From Pelagicoccus sp. (lineage in GTDB: Bacteria > Verrucomicrobiota > Verrucomicrobiia > Opitutales > Opitutaceae), in the NCBI GenBank assembly GCA_028284635.1, contig JANQRJ010000011.1:92421-156420 (forward strand): 64,000 nt of DNA, read 5' to 3'. Below, piece after piece: positions 1 through 13,220 of the stretch. The position numbers were made by a program, and so were the translations under genes. Numbering within the stretch: the stretch's first letter is position 1; each line of letters opens with the position of its first letter. Below the pieces are notes generated by a model. It searched no databases and was not told where the DNA came from. It saw nothing but the letters and a program-made list of their open reading frames with translations.

Positions 1-3000
1 ATCTACATGGGCGAGATCCCCATGGTTACCAGTCGCGGCTCCTTCATCATCAACGGCGCCGAGCGCGTTGTGGTCAGCCAGCTGCACCGCTCTCCCGGCA
101 TCGCTTACGAGGTCACTCCGCACACCAACGGCAAGCCGCTGCACGCCTTCCGTATCATCCCCGACCGCGGCACCTGGCTCGAGGTGCAGTTCGACAACAA
201 CGACCTGCTATACGTTTACCTCGACCGCCGTCGCCGTCGTCGCAAGTTTCTCATCACGACTCTGCTCCGCGCCGTGGGCTTCAGCTCCGATGTCGAGATC
301 CTCAAGCTGTTCTACGACATCGAGGAGATGTCCACCGCCACTGCTCTGTCCAAGGAAAACGTTTCCCAGTACGTGCTGGTCGAAGACGCTGTCGATGCGG
401 AGAAAGGCGTGGTTATCGCCCGCGCTTTCGAGCCTTTGACCAAGGCTATCGTGCGCGAGTTCGAGACGCACGGCATCCCGACTCTCAAGCTCATCGACAC
501 CACGGCGGACGACGGCGCCATCGTCCGCGCCATGAAGAAGGACACCACGCAGAACGAGGAAGAGGCTCTCAAGGAAATCTACAAGCGCCTCCGTCCCGGC
601 GAGCCCCCCACGACCGCCAACGCCAAGGCTCTGCTCAAGCGGCTCTTCTTCGATCCCAAGCGCTACGACCTCGGTCGCGTAGGCCGCTACAAGATCAACC
701 AGAAGCTCGACATGGATGTCGACGTCGAAACCCGTGTGCTGCAGGGCGACGACATCGTCGAAGCCACCAAGTACCTCATCAAGCTCAAGGCTGGCGAGGG
801 CTACCTCGACGACATCGATCACCTTGGCAGCCGTCGCGTACGTACGGTCGGCGAGCTCCTGGCGAACCAGTGTCGCCTCGGTCTCGCCCGAACCGAGCGT
901 CTCGTGCGCGAACGCATGACTCTCTACGATCAGAGTGTCGATTCCATCACGCCGCAGAAGCTCATCAATCCGAAGGCTCTCACCACCGTCATCCGCGACT
1001 TTTTCGCCCGGTCCCAGCTTTCGCAGTTCATGGACCAGATCAATCCGCTTGCGGAACTCCGGCACAAGCGCGTTCTTTCGGCCCTCGGCCCTGGCGGTCT
1101 GAACCGAGAGCGAGCAGGCTTCGAGGTGCGCGACGTTCATCCTTCGCACTACGGGCGCATTTGTCCGATCGAGACGCCGGAAGGTCCGAATATCGGTCTG
1201 ATCAACTCGCTCTCGACCTTCTCTCGGGTCAATGAATTCGGCTTCATCGAAACGCCGTATCGCGTTGTCAAAGACGGACGCGTGACGGATGAGATCCGCT
1301 ATCTCAACGCGGATATGGAAGAGGGCAAGGTCGTCGCCCAGGCCAATTGCGAGATCGACGACGAGGGTAACTTCCTGGGAAATGTCACCGTTCGTCAAAG
1401 CGGCGAGTTCCTCGAAGTCGATCCCGACCAGGTCGACTTCATGGACGTTTCCACCAAGCAAGTCGTATCCGTATCGGCAGGGCTGATCCCCTTTCTCGAG
1501 CACGACGATGCGAACCGGGCGCTCATGGGTTCGAACATGCAGCGTCAAGGCGTGCCGCTTCTCAAGGCGGAGGCTCCCTTTGTCGGCACCGGAATCGAGG
1601 AGCGTGTCGCTCGCGATTCCAAGACGGTCTCCGTCAGCGACGTAGACGGCATCGTCGCCTCCGTAGACGCCAAGCGCATCGTCATTTCCAAGGATGGCGA
1701 GCTGCCTGCCAACTTCGAGCGTAAGCCCGTTTCGGATACGAAGGCCGGCATTCACGTTTACGAGCTGCGCAAGTTCATGCGCTCCAACGCTGGTACCTGC
1801 TTCAACCAGAAGCCTATCGTCTCCAGGGGTCAGCCCATCAAGTCAGGCCAGATCATCGCTGATGGTCCTTGCACCGACCAAGGCGAACTCGCCATCGGGA
1901 AGAACATCCTCGTGGCCTTCATGCCGTGGAACGGCTACAACTTCGAGGATGCCATCCTGATCTCCGAGAAGGTCCTCAAGGACGACATCTACACCTCCAT
2001 CCACATCCAGGAGTTCGAGGTCACCGCCCGCGACACCAAGCTCGGTCCAGAGGAAATCACCCGAGACATTCCAAACGTCGGCGAGGAAGCCCTGCGCAAC
2101 CTCAACCACGACGGCGTCATCCGTGTCGGAGCCGAGGTCAAGCCCGGCGATATCCTCGTCGGCAAGATCACTCCCAAGTCCGAGACTGAACTCGCTCCCG
2201 AGGAAAAGCTCCTTCGCGCCATCTTCGGCGAGAAGGCGGCCGACGTTAAGGACACCTCGCTCATCGTGCCTTCCGGCGTGGAAGGCATCATCATGGACGT
2301 CAAGGTATCCAGCCGTCTCGACTACGAGCGCGAGCGCCTCAGCCCCTCCGATCGCCGCCGCCAGGTCAAGCAGATCAATGAGGACTACAAGACGCAGATG
2401 GATAAGCTGCGCGAAGGCCTCACCGAAGCCCTCTCCAACATTCTGCTTGGCGAGAAGATCCCGCTCGACGTGGTCAACGGCCAGACTGGCGAGATCATCA
2501 TTCCCGCCAACCGCAAGATCACCAAGACCCTCCTGCGCAAGCTCGCCGCCGTCTCCAAGCACGTCGAGATCGACCCGTCGCCGGTCCGTATCAAGATTAT
2601 GGAGATCATCGGCTCCTACCAGAGCAAGTTCGACGAGCTCGAATCCGATCGCGAGCGCAAGACCGCCAATATCGAGTCCGGCGAAGACGCCGCCACCGGC
2701 GTCATCAAGCAGGTCAAGGTCTACGTCGCCACCAAGGAGAAGCTCAAAGTAGGGGACAAGATGGCCGGCCGCCACGGAAACAAGGGCGTCGTTGCCAAGA
2801 TCGTTCCCGAGGAGGATATGCCCTATCTCCCCGACGGCACGCCCATCCAGATCTGTCTCAACCCCCTCGGCGTACCTTCTCGTATGAACGTCGGCCAGGT
2901 CCTTGAAACCCACATGGGTTGGGCCTGCAAAATGCTCGGCATGAAGGTTTCAACCCCGGTCTTCGACGGCATTCCCGAAAAGGTCGTGCGCCAGCACTTG

Positions 3001-3450
3001 GACGATGCCGGACTGCCCACCACCGGCAAGAGCATCCTCTACGATGGCCGCACCGGCGAGCAGCTCGATCAGGAAGTCGTTGTCGGCTGGGTGTACATGC
3101 TCAAGCTCAACCACTTGGTCAGCCACAAGATCCACGCCCGCGCGGTCGGTCCTTACTCGCTGGTCACCCAGCAGCCGCTCGGCGGCAAGGCCCAGTACGG
3201 CGGCCAGCGCTTTGGGGAAATGGAGGTCTGGGCTCTCGAAGCCTACGGCGCTGCCTACACCCTGCAGGAGCTGCTTACCGTCAAGTCCGACGACGTGCAG
3301 GGCCGCACCAAGATCTACGAATCCCTAGTAAAGGGAGACTCCACGCTGCAGGCCGGCACGCCCGAGTCCTTCAACGTATTGATAAAGGAAATACAGTCCC
3401 TAGGCCTTGACGTGAAACTCGGCCGCCAGAGCGAACTCGACTACAAGTAA
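1..3450 (+). CDS. rpoB: RNA polymerase beta subunit, 5' truncated by window edge
   Basis: Catalytic beta subunit of RNA polymerase. The reading frame is open from base 1 and the first codons (IYMGEIPM) match an internal conserved stretch of RpoB, so the true start lies upstream; about 1149 residues are visible. The rifampicin-pocket segment (SQLSQFMDQ, then ALGPGGL and [12 protein letters not shown]) and the C-terminal [20 protein letters not shown] block are intact. rpoC follows after 27 bases, so the two are surely co-transcribed. Some residues in the rifampicin cluster differ from the usual consensus (see findings). Confidence 0.98.
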   Translation: MYMGEIPMVTSRGSFIINGAERVVVSQLHRSPGIAYEVTPHTNGKPLHAFRIIPDRGTWLEVQFDNNDLLYVYLDRRRRRRKFLITTLLRAVGFSSDVEILKLFYDIEEMSTATALSKENVSQYVLVEDAVDAEKGVVIARAFEPLTKAIVREFETHGIPTLKLIDTTADDGAIVRAMKKDTTQNEEEALKEIYKRLRPGEPPTTANAKALLKRLFFDPKRYDLGRVGRYKINQKLDMDVDVETRVLQGDDIVEATKYLIKLKAGEGYLDDIDHLGSRRVRTVGELLANQCRLGLARTERLVRERMTLYDQSVDSITPQKLINPKALTTVIRDFFARSQLSQFMDQINPLAELRHKRVLSALGPGGLNRERAGFEVRDVHPSHYGRICPIETPEGPNIGLINSLSTFSRVNEFGFIETPYRVVKDGRVTDEIRYLNADMEEGKVVAQANCEIDDEGNFLGNVTVRQSGEFLEVDPDQVDFMDVSTKQVVSVSAGLIPFLEHDDANRALMGSNMQRQGVPLLKAEAPFVGTGIEERVARDSKTVSVSDVDGIVASVDAKRIVISKDGELPANFERKPVSDTKAGIHVYELRKFMRSNAGTCFNQKPIVSRGQPIKSGQIIADGPCTDQGELAIGKNILVAFMPWNGYNFEDAILISEKVLKDDIYTSIHIQEFEVTARDTKLGPEEITRDIPNVGEEALRNLNHDGVIRVGAEVKPGDILVGKITPKSETELAPEEKLLRAIFGEKAADVKDTSLIVPSGVEGIIMDVKVSSRLDYERERLSPSDRRRQVKQINEDYKTQMDKLREGLTEALSNILLGEKIPLDVVNGQTGEIIIPANRKITKTLLRKLAAVSKHVEIDPSPVRIKIMEIIGSYQSKFDELESDRERKTANIESGEDAATGVIKQVKVYVATKEKLKVGDKMAGRHGNKGVVAKIVPEEDMPYLPDGTPIQICLNPLGVPSRMNVGQVLETHMGWACKMLGMKVSTPVFDGIPEKVVRQHLDDAGLPTTGKSILYDGRTGEQLDQEVVVGWVYMLKLNHLVSHKIHARAVGPYSLVTQQPLGGKAQYGGQRFGEMEVWALEAYGAAYTLQELLTVKSDDVQGRTKIYESLVKGDSTLQAGTPESFNVLIKEIQSLGLDVKLGRQSELDYK

Positions 3451-3477
3451 CCCACAACCGACTGAGGATTTACAGCA

Positions 3478-7629
<4,152 letters not shown>

Positions 7630-7657
7630 GCGAGGAAGCTCCGACACAACTTCAACC

Positions 7658-7694
7658 AGAGGCCGCAGCGAGTATCGCTGCGGCCTCTTTTTTT
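7658..7694 (+). terminator. rho-independent terminator of rpoBC
   Basis: A 13-bp perfect stem (AGAGGCCGCAGCG with its complement), a 5-base loop, and a run of seven T residues, 28 bases after the rpoC stop. It marks the end of the rpoBC transcript. Confidence 0.93.
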
Positions 7695-7695
7695 G

Positions 7696-7768
7696 CTGGG
7701 AACGCGGGCGGCTCGTGCGCACCCATGCAGGATTGTGTCGGTCGCGGGCGGCCGCCCGCGTTCACAGA
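7696..7768 (+). repeat. palindromic repeat, family B copy 1
   Basis: Inverted-repeat element with GC-rich arms (CTGGGAACGCGGGCGG near the left end, complement at the right) around a loop containing ATGCAGGATT at 7725-7734. It is a direct repeat of 8389-8461; the two copies bracket the DUF4160/DUF2442 module. A third, shortened copy lies at the 3' end of glpK. Confidence 0.85.
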
Positions 7769-7842
7769 GGTGGGTTCGAAACATCGAGCATTGCCTCCCA
7801 CCTCGGTATTCCAAGACTGCTAATGACCTTGTTTTTTCTGCA

Positions 7843-8343
<501 letters not shown>

Positions 8344-8388
8344 GCTGCCTTTATCGCGTCGTGTGCGACTAAACAGCATTGTCAGCTC

Positions 8389-8461
8389 CTGGGAACGCGG
8401 GCGGCTCGCGCGCACCCATGCAGGATCGTGCCGGTTGCGGGCGAGCCGCCCGCGTTCCCAG
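8389..8461 (+). repeat. palindromic repeat, family B copy 2
   Basis: A perfect 21-bp inverted repeat (8389-8409 against 8441-8461) with a 31-base loop holding ATGCAGGATC at 8418-8427. Same orientation and about 85-90% identical to the copy at 7696-7768. It separates the DUF2442 gene from the VapBC-type operon. Confidence 0.9.
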
Positions 8462-8495
8462 AGGAGGGTGCTTTCGCGTCCCCGATTCTCCCAAG

Positions 8496-8533
8496 TTGAC
8501 ATAGGTTTCGAAACGCATACACCAAGGTGTATG
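8496..8533 (+). promoter_or_regulatory. promoter and operator of the vapB-like gene
   Basis: A perfect TTGACA (8496-8501) is followed after 14-16 bases by a weak -10 region inside a perfect palindrome, CATACACC-AA-GGTGTATG (8516-8533). The last three bases of the palindrome are the ATG of the ribbon-helix-helix gene. Antitoxins of this class normally repress their own promoter, so this is a likely operator; the mRNA leader would be very short or absent. Confidence 0.6.
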
Positions 8534-8761
8534 ATTAGGACTCAGATTTATCTGGGAGATCGTGAACGAAAAGGAGTCGCTCGTTTGGCGAAAGCGACTG
8601 GCGCGACTCAAAGCGAAGTGATACGCAAGGCGATTAGCGCCTATCTGGAAAGCTCAGGCTCGGACGATAGGCTGACAAAGCTTCGCAACGCCAAGGGGAT
8701 GTGGAGAGGCCGTAGAGACCTCGATCTTTCGCAGATCCGAGAAGACTTCGATCGCTACTAG
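8531..8761 (+). CDS. ribbon-helix-helix antitoxin (VapB/CopG-like)
   Basis: 76-residue protein starting MIRTQIYLGDRERKGVARLA, then GATQSEVIRKAISAYLE: a short beta strand and two helices typical of the MetJ/Arc/CopG fold in residues 1-45. The C-terminal part (DRLTKLRNAKGMWRGR) would wrap the toxin. The PIN-domain gene follows after 12 bases, giving a standard antitoxin-toxin operon. The start was chosen at 8531 because it begins exactly at the family's first strand and lies in the operator palindrome; no good Shine-Dalgarno sequence precedes it. Confidence 0.85.
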   Translation: MIRTQIYLGDRERKGVARLAKATGATQSEVIRKAISAYLESSGSDDRLTKLRNAKGMWRGRRDLDLSQIREDFDRY

Positions 8762-8773
8762 TCCTTTGGCCAT

Positions 8774-9151
8774 ATGCTCGTAGATACCGATGTGCTGATT
8801 GACTATTTGCGCGGCCTATCGAAGGCCGCCGCGTTTCTCGAGTCGAATTTGGATGTGGTTGCGATTTCCGCAATGTCCGTCGCTGAACTCTATCAGCGCG
8901 TTAGAGAGGGGGAGGAACGGATGGCTTTGAGCGATATGGTGTCGGTCCTCACCGTATTGCCGATCACCGAAAGCGTCGCAAAAGAAGCAGGTTTGTTGCG
9001 TCGCCAATACCGAAAGACCAACAACGCAGGACTAGCTGATTGTTTGATCGCATCGACAGCTCTAGCTCACGACCTCCCGCTGCGCACGCTCAACGTGAAG
9101 CATTATCCGATGCTTAAGGATGTGTCTGCCCCGTACCACAAGCGGGCTTGA
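8774..9151 (+). CDS. PIN-domain ribonuclease toxin (VapC-like)
   Basis: 125-residue PIN domain. Acidic metal-binding residues are visible: D4/D6 in MLVDTDVLIDYL, E38 in MSVAELYQR and D89 in NNAGLADCLIAS, with the late TLNVKHYPML motif. Family members cleave RNA, often tRNA, and are neutralised by the upstream antitoxin. All catalytic positions look intact, so the module is probably active. Confidence 0.9.
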   Translation: MLVDTDVLIDYLRGLSKAAAFLESNLDVVAISAMSVAELYQRVREGEERMALSDMVSVLTVLPITESVAKEAGLLRRQYRKTNNAGLADCLIASTALAHDLPLRTLNVKHYPMLKDVSAPYHKRA

Positions 9152-9183
9152 TGAGGGGAGGGCTCTTCCCGCAAGGATTCGCG

Positions 9184-9435
9184 CTACGGGAGAGACTTCC
9201 GCTCGTAACTAGCTTGGTCTCCGGCAACTCGGCTGGCGGGCTCGCCTGAGGTTGGATCGATGTAGGAAAGTCCGCGCTCCTTGCGTTGCTCGATCATCTT
9301 TTCGCCGAAGGCGAGCAATTCGTCGATCGCATCGAGCTTGGCTTTTAGTGGAAGCTCTCTCCAGCGTCTGAGCTCTTCGAGGCGGGTCTCCTTCCAGTTG
9401 CTCGACGATTCGTCTTTCGAATCCGACTCGATCAT
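9184..9435 (-). CDS. small uncharacterised protein, possibly an orphan antitoxin
   Basis: 83 residues, highly charged, with a central helix (WKETRLEELRRWRELPL, then KLDAIDELLAFGEKM). The ATG at 9435 was chosen because the conserved-looking part starts soon after it. It is convergent with vapC. The style resembles small antitoxins found next to nucleotidyltransferase-type toxins, but no partner is present; upstream sequence is IS debris. Function is unknown. Confidence 0.55.
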   Translation of the reverse strand: MIESDSKDESSSNWKETRLEELRRWRELPLKAKLDAIDELLAFGEKMIEQRKERGLSYIDPTSGEPASRVAGDQASYERKSLP

Positions 9436-9599
9436 TGTTTTTTCTCTTGCTTGTGGATCAGTCGTAGTTGTTCGAGGTCGGTGCAAGCTCAAGACCATAG
9501 CCGGGCGGCTCGTGCGGGAGTTCGAGTACAAGACTCTGAATCGGCAGCTCGAGGACGGGCTGGGGAGCTGGCCCTGTTCCGGTGCGTCCTATTCCAGAA

Positions 9600-10116
9600 A
9601 AAGTGCGACAAAAACAATGTCTACGCCTGCATGAGCTGGAGGTGAGTGCCTGTTCAAGGGCAAGGACCACAGGAAGTACGAGTTCGAGTAGAAGGCTTCA
9701 GTGGTCAGGACGCTTCAAGGCGGGATAGTCTTCGTAGCGATTAGTTTCGAGGCCGCCCGGCACGACTCGCGTGTGTTGCTCGAAGCCCTCGATCAAGTCG
9801 AAAAACTCACCGGATCGTGTACCAAGAAGTGCGTGGTCGTGGGCTACTGAGGGAAGAAGAGCTCAGGAGGCATGTGGCTACTCATGCCGTGCAGGCCTGC
9901 TGCCGATAGAAGTTCATGAAGCGCAAGCTCTTTCGAAAGCGGGCAGGTATAGAGCTGGTGATTGGCCATCTCAAAAGTGACTGCCGGATTCGGGCGCAAC
10001 TTTCTCAAAGGCCTCGCAGGCGACCAAATCAACCTGCTGATGCCCGCCACCGCATCCAACTTCAAGAAGAAGTAGATGAACGAGGCCCTTCTTTTGCGGC
10101 TGTTGCCTGTTTTTGA
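9600..10116 (+). pseudogene. decayed IS5-type transposase
   Basis: Fragments in several frames match the DDE transposase of IS5-type elements: a piece around KDHRKYEFE (about 9664-9690, ended by a TAG), then ARHDSRVLLEALDQVEKLTG (about 9754-9815), then IELVIGHLKSD (about 9947-9980), and after a further frame change GLAGDQINLLM and the closing LLRLLPVF. In-frame stops and frameshifts show it is dead. No terminal inverted repeats or target duplication could be recognised. It borders the AT-rich block. Confidence 0.75.
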
Positions 10117-10289
10117 ACTTTTGAAACGACTTTTTTCAGGGAAAACTAAGTATTTTTTAGATTCTTAAAAAATTTTTTAGAGGAAATAGATACGTTAAGG
10201 TTTGTAAGTATGTATTCTAGGTTTTTTTGGTATTTGAATCAAGAGTGTCTCTTTTTGGGTATTAGCTTCTTCACTGATAGTGTATGGAA

Positions 10290-10830
10290 AAATTTATAGA
10301 GCATTTCACGATAGTCCGACTGAGGGTGGTTTTTGGTTTCGCAAGTTCATGTTTTTCAACATGATGGGAAGGTTTAGGGATGTGATGCATTTGAATCGAG
10401 TTTCGATTGTCGCGAGTTTTGTTGAGACTAGAGTGGATGCATTCCGGCACGATTCTCTTTATCCAGACTGCGGACTTAATCCGTTCGAACGCTGTGCCTC
10501 CAAGTATCTCATGCAAAGCGTGTCCGAGCGCTTTTTCGGTCTGCGATTAGTTTCTTTGCATGCTCTTCACGCAGCTCACCTATTGGGAGAGTCTGTGCGG
10601 TATCGAGACCTGCCTACGCTTGCAGGCTCGCTTTCTTTACGCAATGGGCATTCGAGGATCGGTGGTCAGGAGCAACATCGTTTACACCGAGGAGAAGCAC
10701 GACCGATGCGTCTACTTCGAGCTCGCCAAAATCCTCGTGCGGAAAGCATGAAGAGTGTATGCGGGAAAGGGCTTCATCGACGAGATCGATCAGGCAGTCT
10801 ATGTCCTGGAGACACCTCTGCGGTAACGCC
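10290..10830 (+). pseudogene. decayed IS4-type transposase, N-terminal remnant
   Basis: The segment 10524-10750 reads AFSVCD-stop-FLCMLFTQLTYWESL, then GIETCLRLQARFLYAMGIRG and SVVRSNI, matching the conserved N-terminal region of IS4-family transposases with a DUF4372-type start. A TAG replaces the usual Gln codon at 10548 and the frame ends at 10751. A further piece (RVYAGKGFIDEIDQAVYVLE) continues in another frame to about 10825. The left limit is uncertain; sequence from 10120 to 10290 is AT-rich with nothing recognisable. Confidence 0.65.
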
Positions 10831-10889
10831 TCGTATGGCTTCGTTTCCGTAAGCGGGATTCCGTTGTTCGAAGTCCGCAGTGAAGCTCT

Positions 10890-11855
10890 ATGCTATACCT
10901 CTATTCATTTGCTTCTATTCTAGATTTCCTCAAACGTAAATTTGAAATTTTTGTGAAATATAAAATCCTCCTGCTAACTGGTTCTCTGGCTTTGGCTATA
11001 GCTTTTGCACTAAATCTATCCAAAAACGACGAAGCGAGTGCATCGCTTAATTCGCTGGTCGATGAGACTCTTGAAGATCTCTCAGTCAAGTATGGAGAAT
11101 CCGATGAGAAAGAGGCCTTTCAGCTTTTGCGTACAGCATCGCAGCTCAAAAGAGACTCCGATGGTTATGTAACACGACGCAGGGGAGAGGGGGCTGATGG
11201 GTTTCCGTTCGAAGAATTGGTCTTCGTCAAAAATCAAGAAAATGGAAAATCTCTTCGCAGGATTCAAAAAACTAAATATGATCCATCGGGGGCTAAAATG
11301 AGAACTAGTCTTCTGGATGAAGAAGGGTTGGTGTTTCTGATGTCCAGCAAAATAGCACTAAAAATGACCAATGCTAAAAATCTAAGAAATAGGACATTCT
11401 TGGAAATGGCTAATGTAAGCTCCGGGGTTGATTCTTTTAAGTATCACTACGAAATAGACAAGGGTTTGGAAGATAAAGTTGTGATAACCAAAAGGATGGC
11501 AATTGAAGTTGAAATGATAAATGCTTTACTCTCTGAGAGGTTTTTGGTTGCTCAAAAGATCTTGGACGACTCTCTAGAAGATGCTATTCTAAGAAAAATT
11601 ATTGAACGCAGCATAATTTATGTAACTGAGTATGTTATAGATAAAAGAAGTGGATTATTGTTGGGCAGGGTAGAATATTTTCACGACGGCTCTGTCATAA
11701 AAAATGATATGGTTGATGAGATAGAATTGCGAACTGGTCTGTCTGAAGCGTTTTTCGAGATACCGCCAGAATACGAAGTAATAAATATTAATAGTTACGA
11801 GGATATAAAGGATTACTCTTTTTTCAATGCTTTCGGAGACGCTGTCGAGCATTGA
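10890..11855 (+). CDS. secreted or membrane-anchored protein, LolA-like C-terminal part
   Basis: 321 residues from ATG 10890. An in-frame GTG at 10953 would give a more classical signal peptide (MKYKILLLTGSLALAIAFAL), so it may be the true start. After the hydrophobic stretch comes a charged region and then a segment ending YVTEYVIDKRSGLLLGRVEYF, which resembles the beta-strand pattern of LolA/LolB-like outer-membrane lipoprotein carriers (weak similarity by eye). It is the first gene of the AT-rich block. Codon use is much more AT-rich than in the ribosomal genes. Function unknown. Confidence 0.6.
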   Translation: MLYLYSFASILDFLKRKFEIFVKYKILLLTGSLALAIAFALNLSKNDEASASLNSLVDETLEDLSVKYGESDEKEAFQLLRTASQLKRDSDGYVTRRRGEGADGFPFEELVFVKNQENGKSLRRIQKTKYDPSGAKMRTSLLDEEGLVFLMSSKIALKMTNAKNLRNRTFLEMANVSSGVDSFKYHYEIDKGLEDKVVITKRMAIEVEMINALLSERFLVAQKILDDSLEDAILRKIIERSIIYVTEYVIDKRSGLLLGRVEYFHDGSVIKNDMVDEIELRTGLSEAFFEIPPEYEVININSYEDIKDYSFFNAFGDAVEH

Positions 11856-11920
11856 TTGTAATTTGAAGCCAATCCAGGCTTTGAAATATAAAAATACAAC
11901 CAAATAAAATATATACGTAT

Positions 11921-12202
11921 ATGAAAAATAAAATAATACCGTCCATTGTTGGACTAGTTGTCTTGCCTTCGGTTTCGTTTGGATTTTGGTGCGAGGTTGG
12001 CTGTTCCGCTGGGGCGTATGTTGATTCTGCTGTTTGTAATGCAGAGGTTGTCGCAAATTCAATGAACTGCTTTCAAAGGCAGGTCGCGGACCACAATGCC
12101 GATTTTTCTGATTGTGAGGATGACGCTCTGGAAGAATTCTCCGATTGCATGATAGATGCAGTTGAGGAGTTCGACGAATGCTGGGCGGATTGCAACGAAT
12201 AG
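11921..12202 (+). CDS. small secreted protein with eight symmetrically spaced cysteines
   Basis: 93 residues. Signal peptide about residues 1-21 (hydrophobic core, VSFG before the likely cut). The mature part is very acidic and has Cys at 24, 28, 39, 50, 65, 76, 87 and 91, so the spacing is 3-10-10-14-10-10-3 and each mirror pair of positions adds up to 115. Helix-favouring acidic segments flank the middle. This predicts two antiparallel helices with a turn near residues 57-58, stapled by 24-91, 28-87, 39-76 and 50-65. The arrangement recalls plant alpha-hairpinins but is longer. The palindrome ATATACGTATAT overlaps the start codon. Neighbours include a MauE-like redox protein, a rhodanese and an ABC transporter. 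Function unknown. Confidence 0.7.
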   Translation: MKNKIIPSIVGLVVLPSVSFGFWCEVGCSAGAYVDSAVCNAEVVANSMNCFQRQVADHNADFSDCEDDALEEFSDCMIDAVEEFDECWADCNE

Positions 12203-12232
12203 AATTGGTGTATTGGAAGTGAAAACATACTG

Positions 12233-12260
12233 CCCCAGGGCTTTAGCTTGGGGTGGTATT
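12233..12260 (+). terminator. possible terminator after the cysteine-rich gene
   Basis: Seven-bp stem CCCCAGG/CTTGGGG (one G-T pair) with a 7-base loop at 12233-12253, followed by a T-rich but interrupted tail. It could end or attenuate the transcript so that the small secreted protein is made in excess over downstream genes. Confidence 0.4.
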
Positions 12261-12320
12261 TTGTTGTTCAAAAAATGAAATTTCATAGAGATTTTTTTAG
12301 TTTTACATTAATATTTTTTT

Positions 12321-12722
12321 TTGTTATTCTTTGGGTTGTATTTTTCCAGTCCGTTCGACAGTGTTGACTCTGTTGACGACCGTCAGATAAATCACATATC
12401 AATTGATGACCTTTTGCAGTTCACGGAAAAATCTGGTAATCTGTTGGTCGATGTTCGAAGTCACTCAAGGTATCTAGAGGGTCACATTTCTGGTGCGTTG
12501 AGTTTCCCTATCGATTTCTTCTACGATAATGCTCCTGGAGTGTCAGCAAATGTTCTTAAAAATGCCAATTCACTGGCATTTTATTGCGATTCCAATTCCT
12601 GTGGTGATTCGTACAAAGCTGCGAAAATAGCATCTGCTTGGACGAAAAAAAGAATATACGTATACTCTGGTGGATGGAGAGAGTGGGAAAAGACGATGAG
12701 GCGACTAGTTGATGACACTTAA
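12321..12722 (+). CDS. rhodanese-like protein, membrane anchored
   Basis: Rhodanese domain from about residue 25: LLVDVRSHSRYLEGHISGA, a strand ending FYCD, and VYSGGWREWE. The active-site loop has Cys at positions 89 and 94 (YCDSNSCG), the variant seen in rhodaneses that partner DoxX/MauE proteins. Family members move sulfane sulfur or act in thiol redox. The only start in this frame is a TTG at 12321, inside a nine-T run. An ATG at 12275 in another frame encodes a good membrane anchor (MKFHRDFFSFTLIFF) that would join this domain if one T were absent, so the true protein probably starts at 12275. The next gene follows after 42 bases. Confidence 0.75.
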   Translation: MLFFGLYFSSPFDSVDSVDDRQINHISIDDLLQFTEKSGNLLVDVRSHSRYLEGHISGALSFPIDFFYDNAPGVSANVLKNANSLAFYCDSNSCGDSYKAAKIASAWTKKRIYVYSGGWREWEKTMRRLVDDT

Positions 12723-12764
12723 AAAGTCTGTTGCCTGGCTTAAAAAAATTAGTTGGAACCACTT

Positions 12765-13220
12765 ATGTTGATACTTGCTTTACGATATTTCGTGTCGATA
12801 CCCTTATTTCTCGCTGGAATCAGCAAATCCGTTGACTTGCAATCCTTCAATAAGAGTCTTAGGGGCCTCATAGGTAGCTCAGACGCACTTGGAGCATTCT
12901 TAACGTATTTTGTTCCAGCATTGGAAATTTGTCTTGGTTTTTATCTTCTCCTAGGCGTTTTGTTACCATTGGTTGCCTCTCTCTCTACAGTGCTTTTGGC
13001 ATCATTCTCAGGCTTACGTCTGTTCTTCTTGGTGTCTGGGAAGAACTTTGAAAATTGCGGTTGCGGTGCTCTGGTCGAATTAAGCTCTCATTGGAGTCAA
13101 CGTTATGGTGAATTTATATTTGTATCATGCCTTTTCTTTGTCTCTTTATTATTGACGATCCTTATTAATCTAAAACCAATTAAACTATGTCCAAAAGGCG
13201 AACATTCACCGCGCTGCTAG
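12765..13220 (+). CDS. MauE/DoxX-family redox-associated membrane protein
   Basis: 151 residues from ATG 12765 (a TTG four codons earlier is less likely). Four hydrophobic helices are visible, with the family's opening pattern RYFVSIPLFLAGISK. Cysteines at 98 and 100 in the loop KNFENCGCG match the paired-Cys position of MauE-like proteins; MauE itself is needed for disulfide formation in methylamine dehydrogenase. A role in passing oxidising or reducing equivalents across the membrane is an inference. Its 3' end overlaps the next gene by 34 bases, indicating coupling. Confidence 0.8.
   Translation: MLILALRYFVSIPLFLAGISKSVDLQSFNKSLRGLIGSSDALGAFLTYFVPALEICLGFYLLLGVLLPLVASLSTVLLASFSGLRLFFLVSGKNFENCGCGALVELSSHWSQRYGEFIFVSCLFFVSLLLTILINLKPIKLCPKGEHSPRC

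Noticed and set aside
208..1755. 515-residue open frame on the minus strand inside rpoB
   Set aside because: It mirrors the codon pattern of rpoB in a GC-rich gene; no family similarity. The same applies to long minus-strand frames inside rpoC, fusA, hisD and guaA.
10280..10852. 190-residue open frame as a real gene
   Set aside because: Only another frame of this stretch resembles the IS4-type transposase; this frame has no similarity and spans the decayed region.
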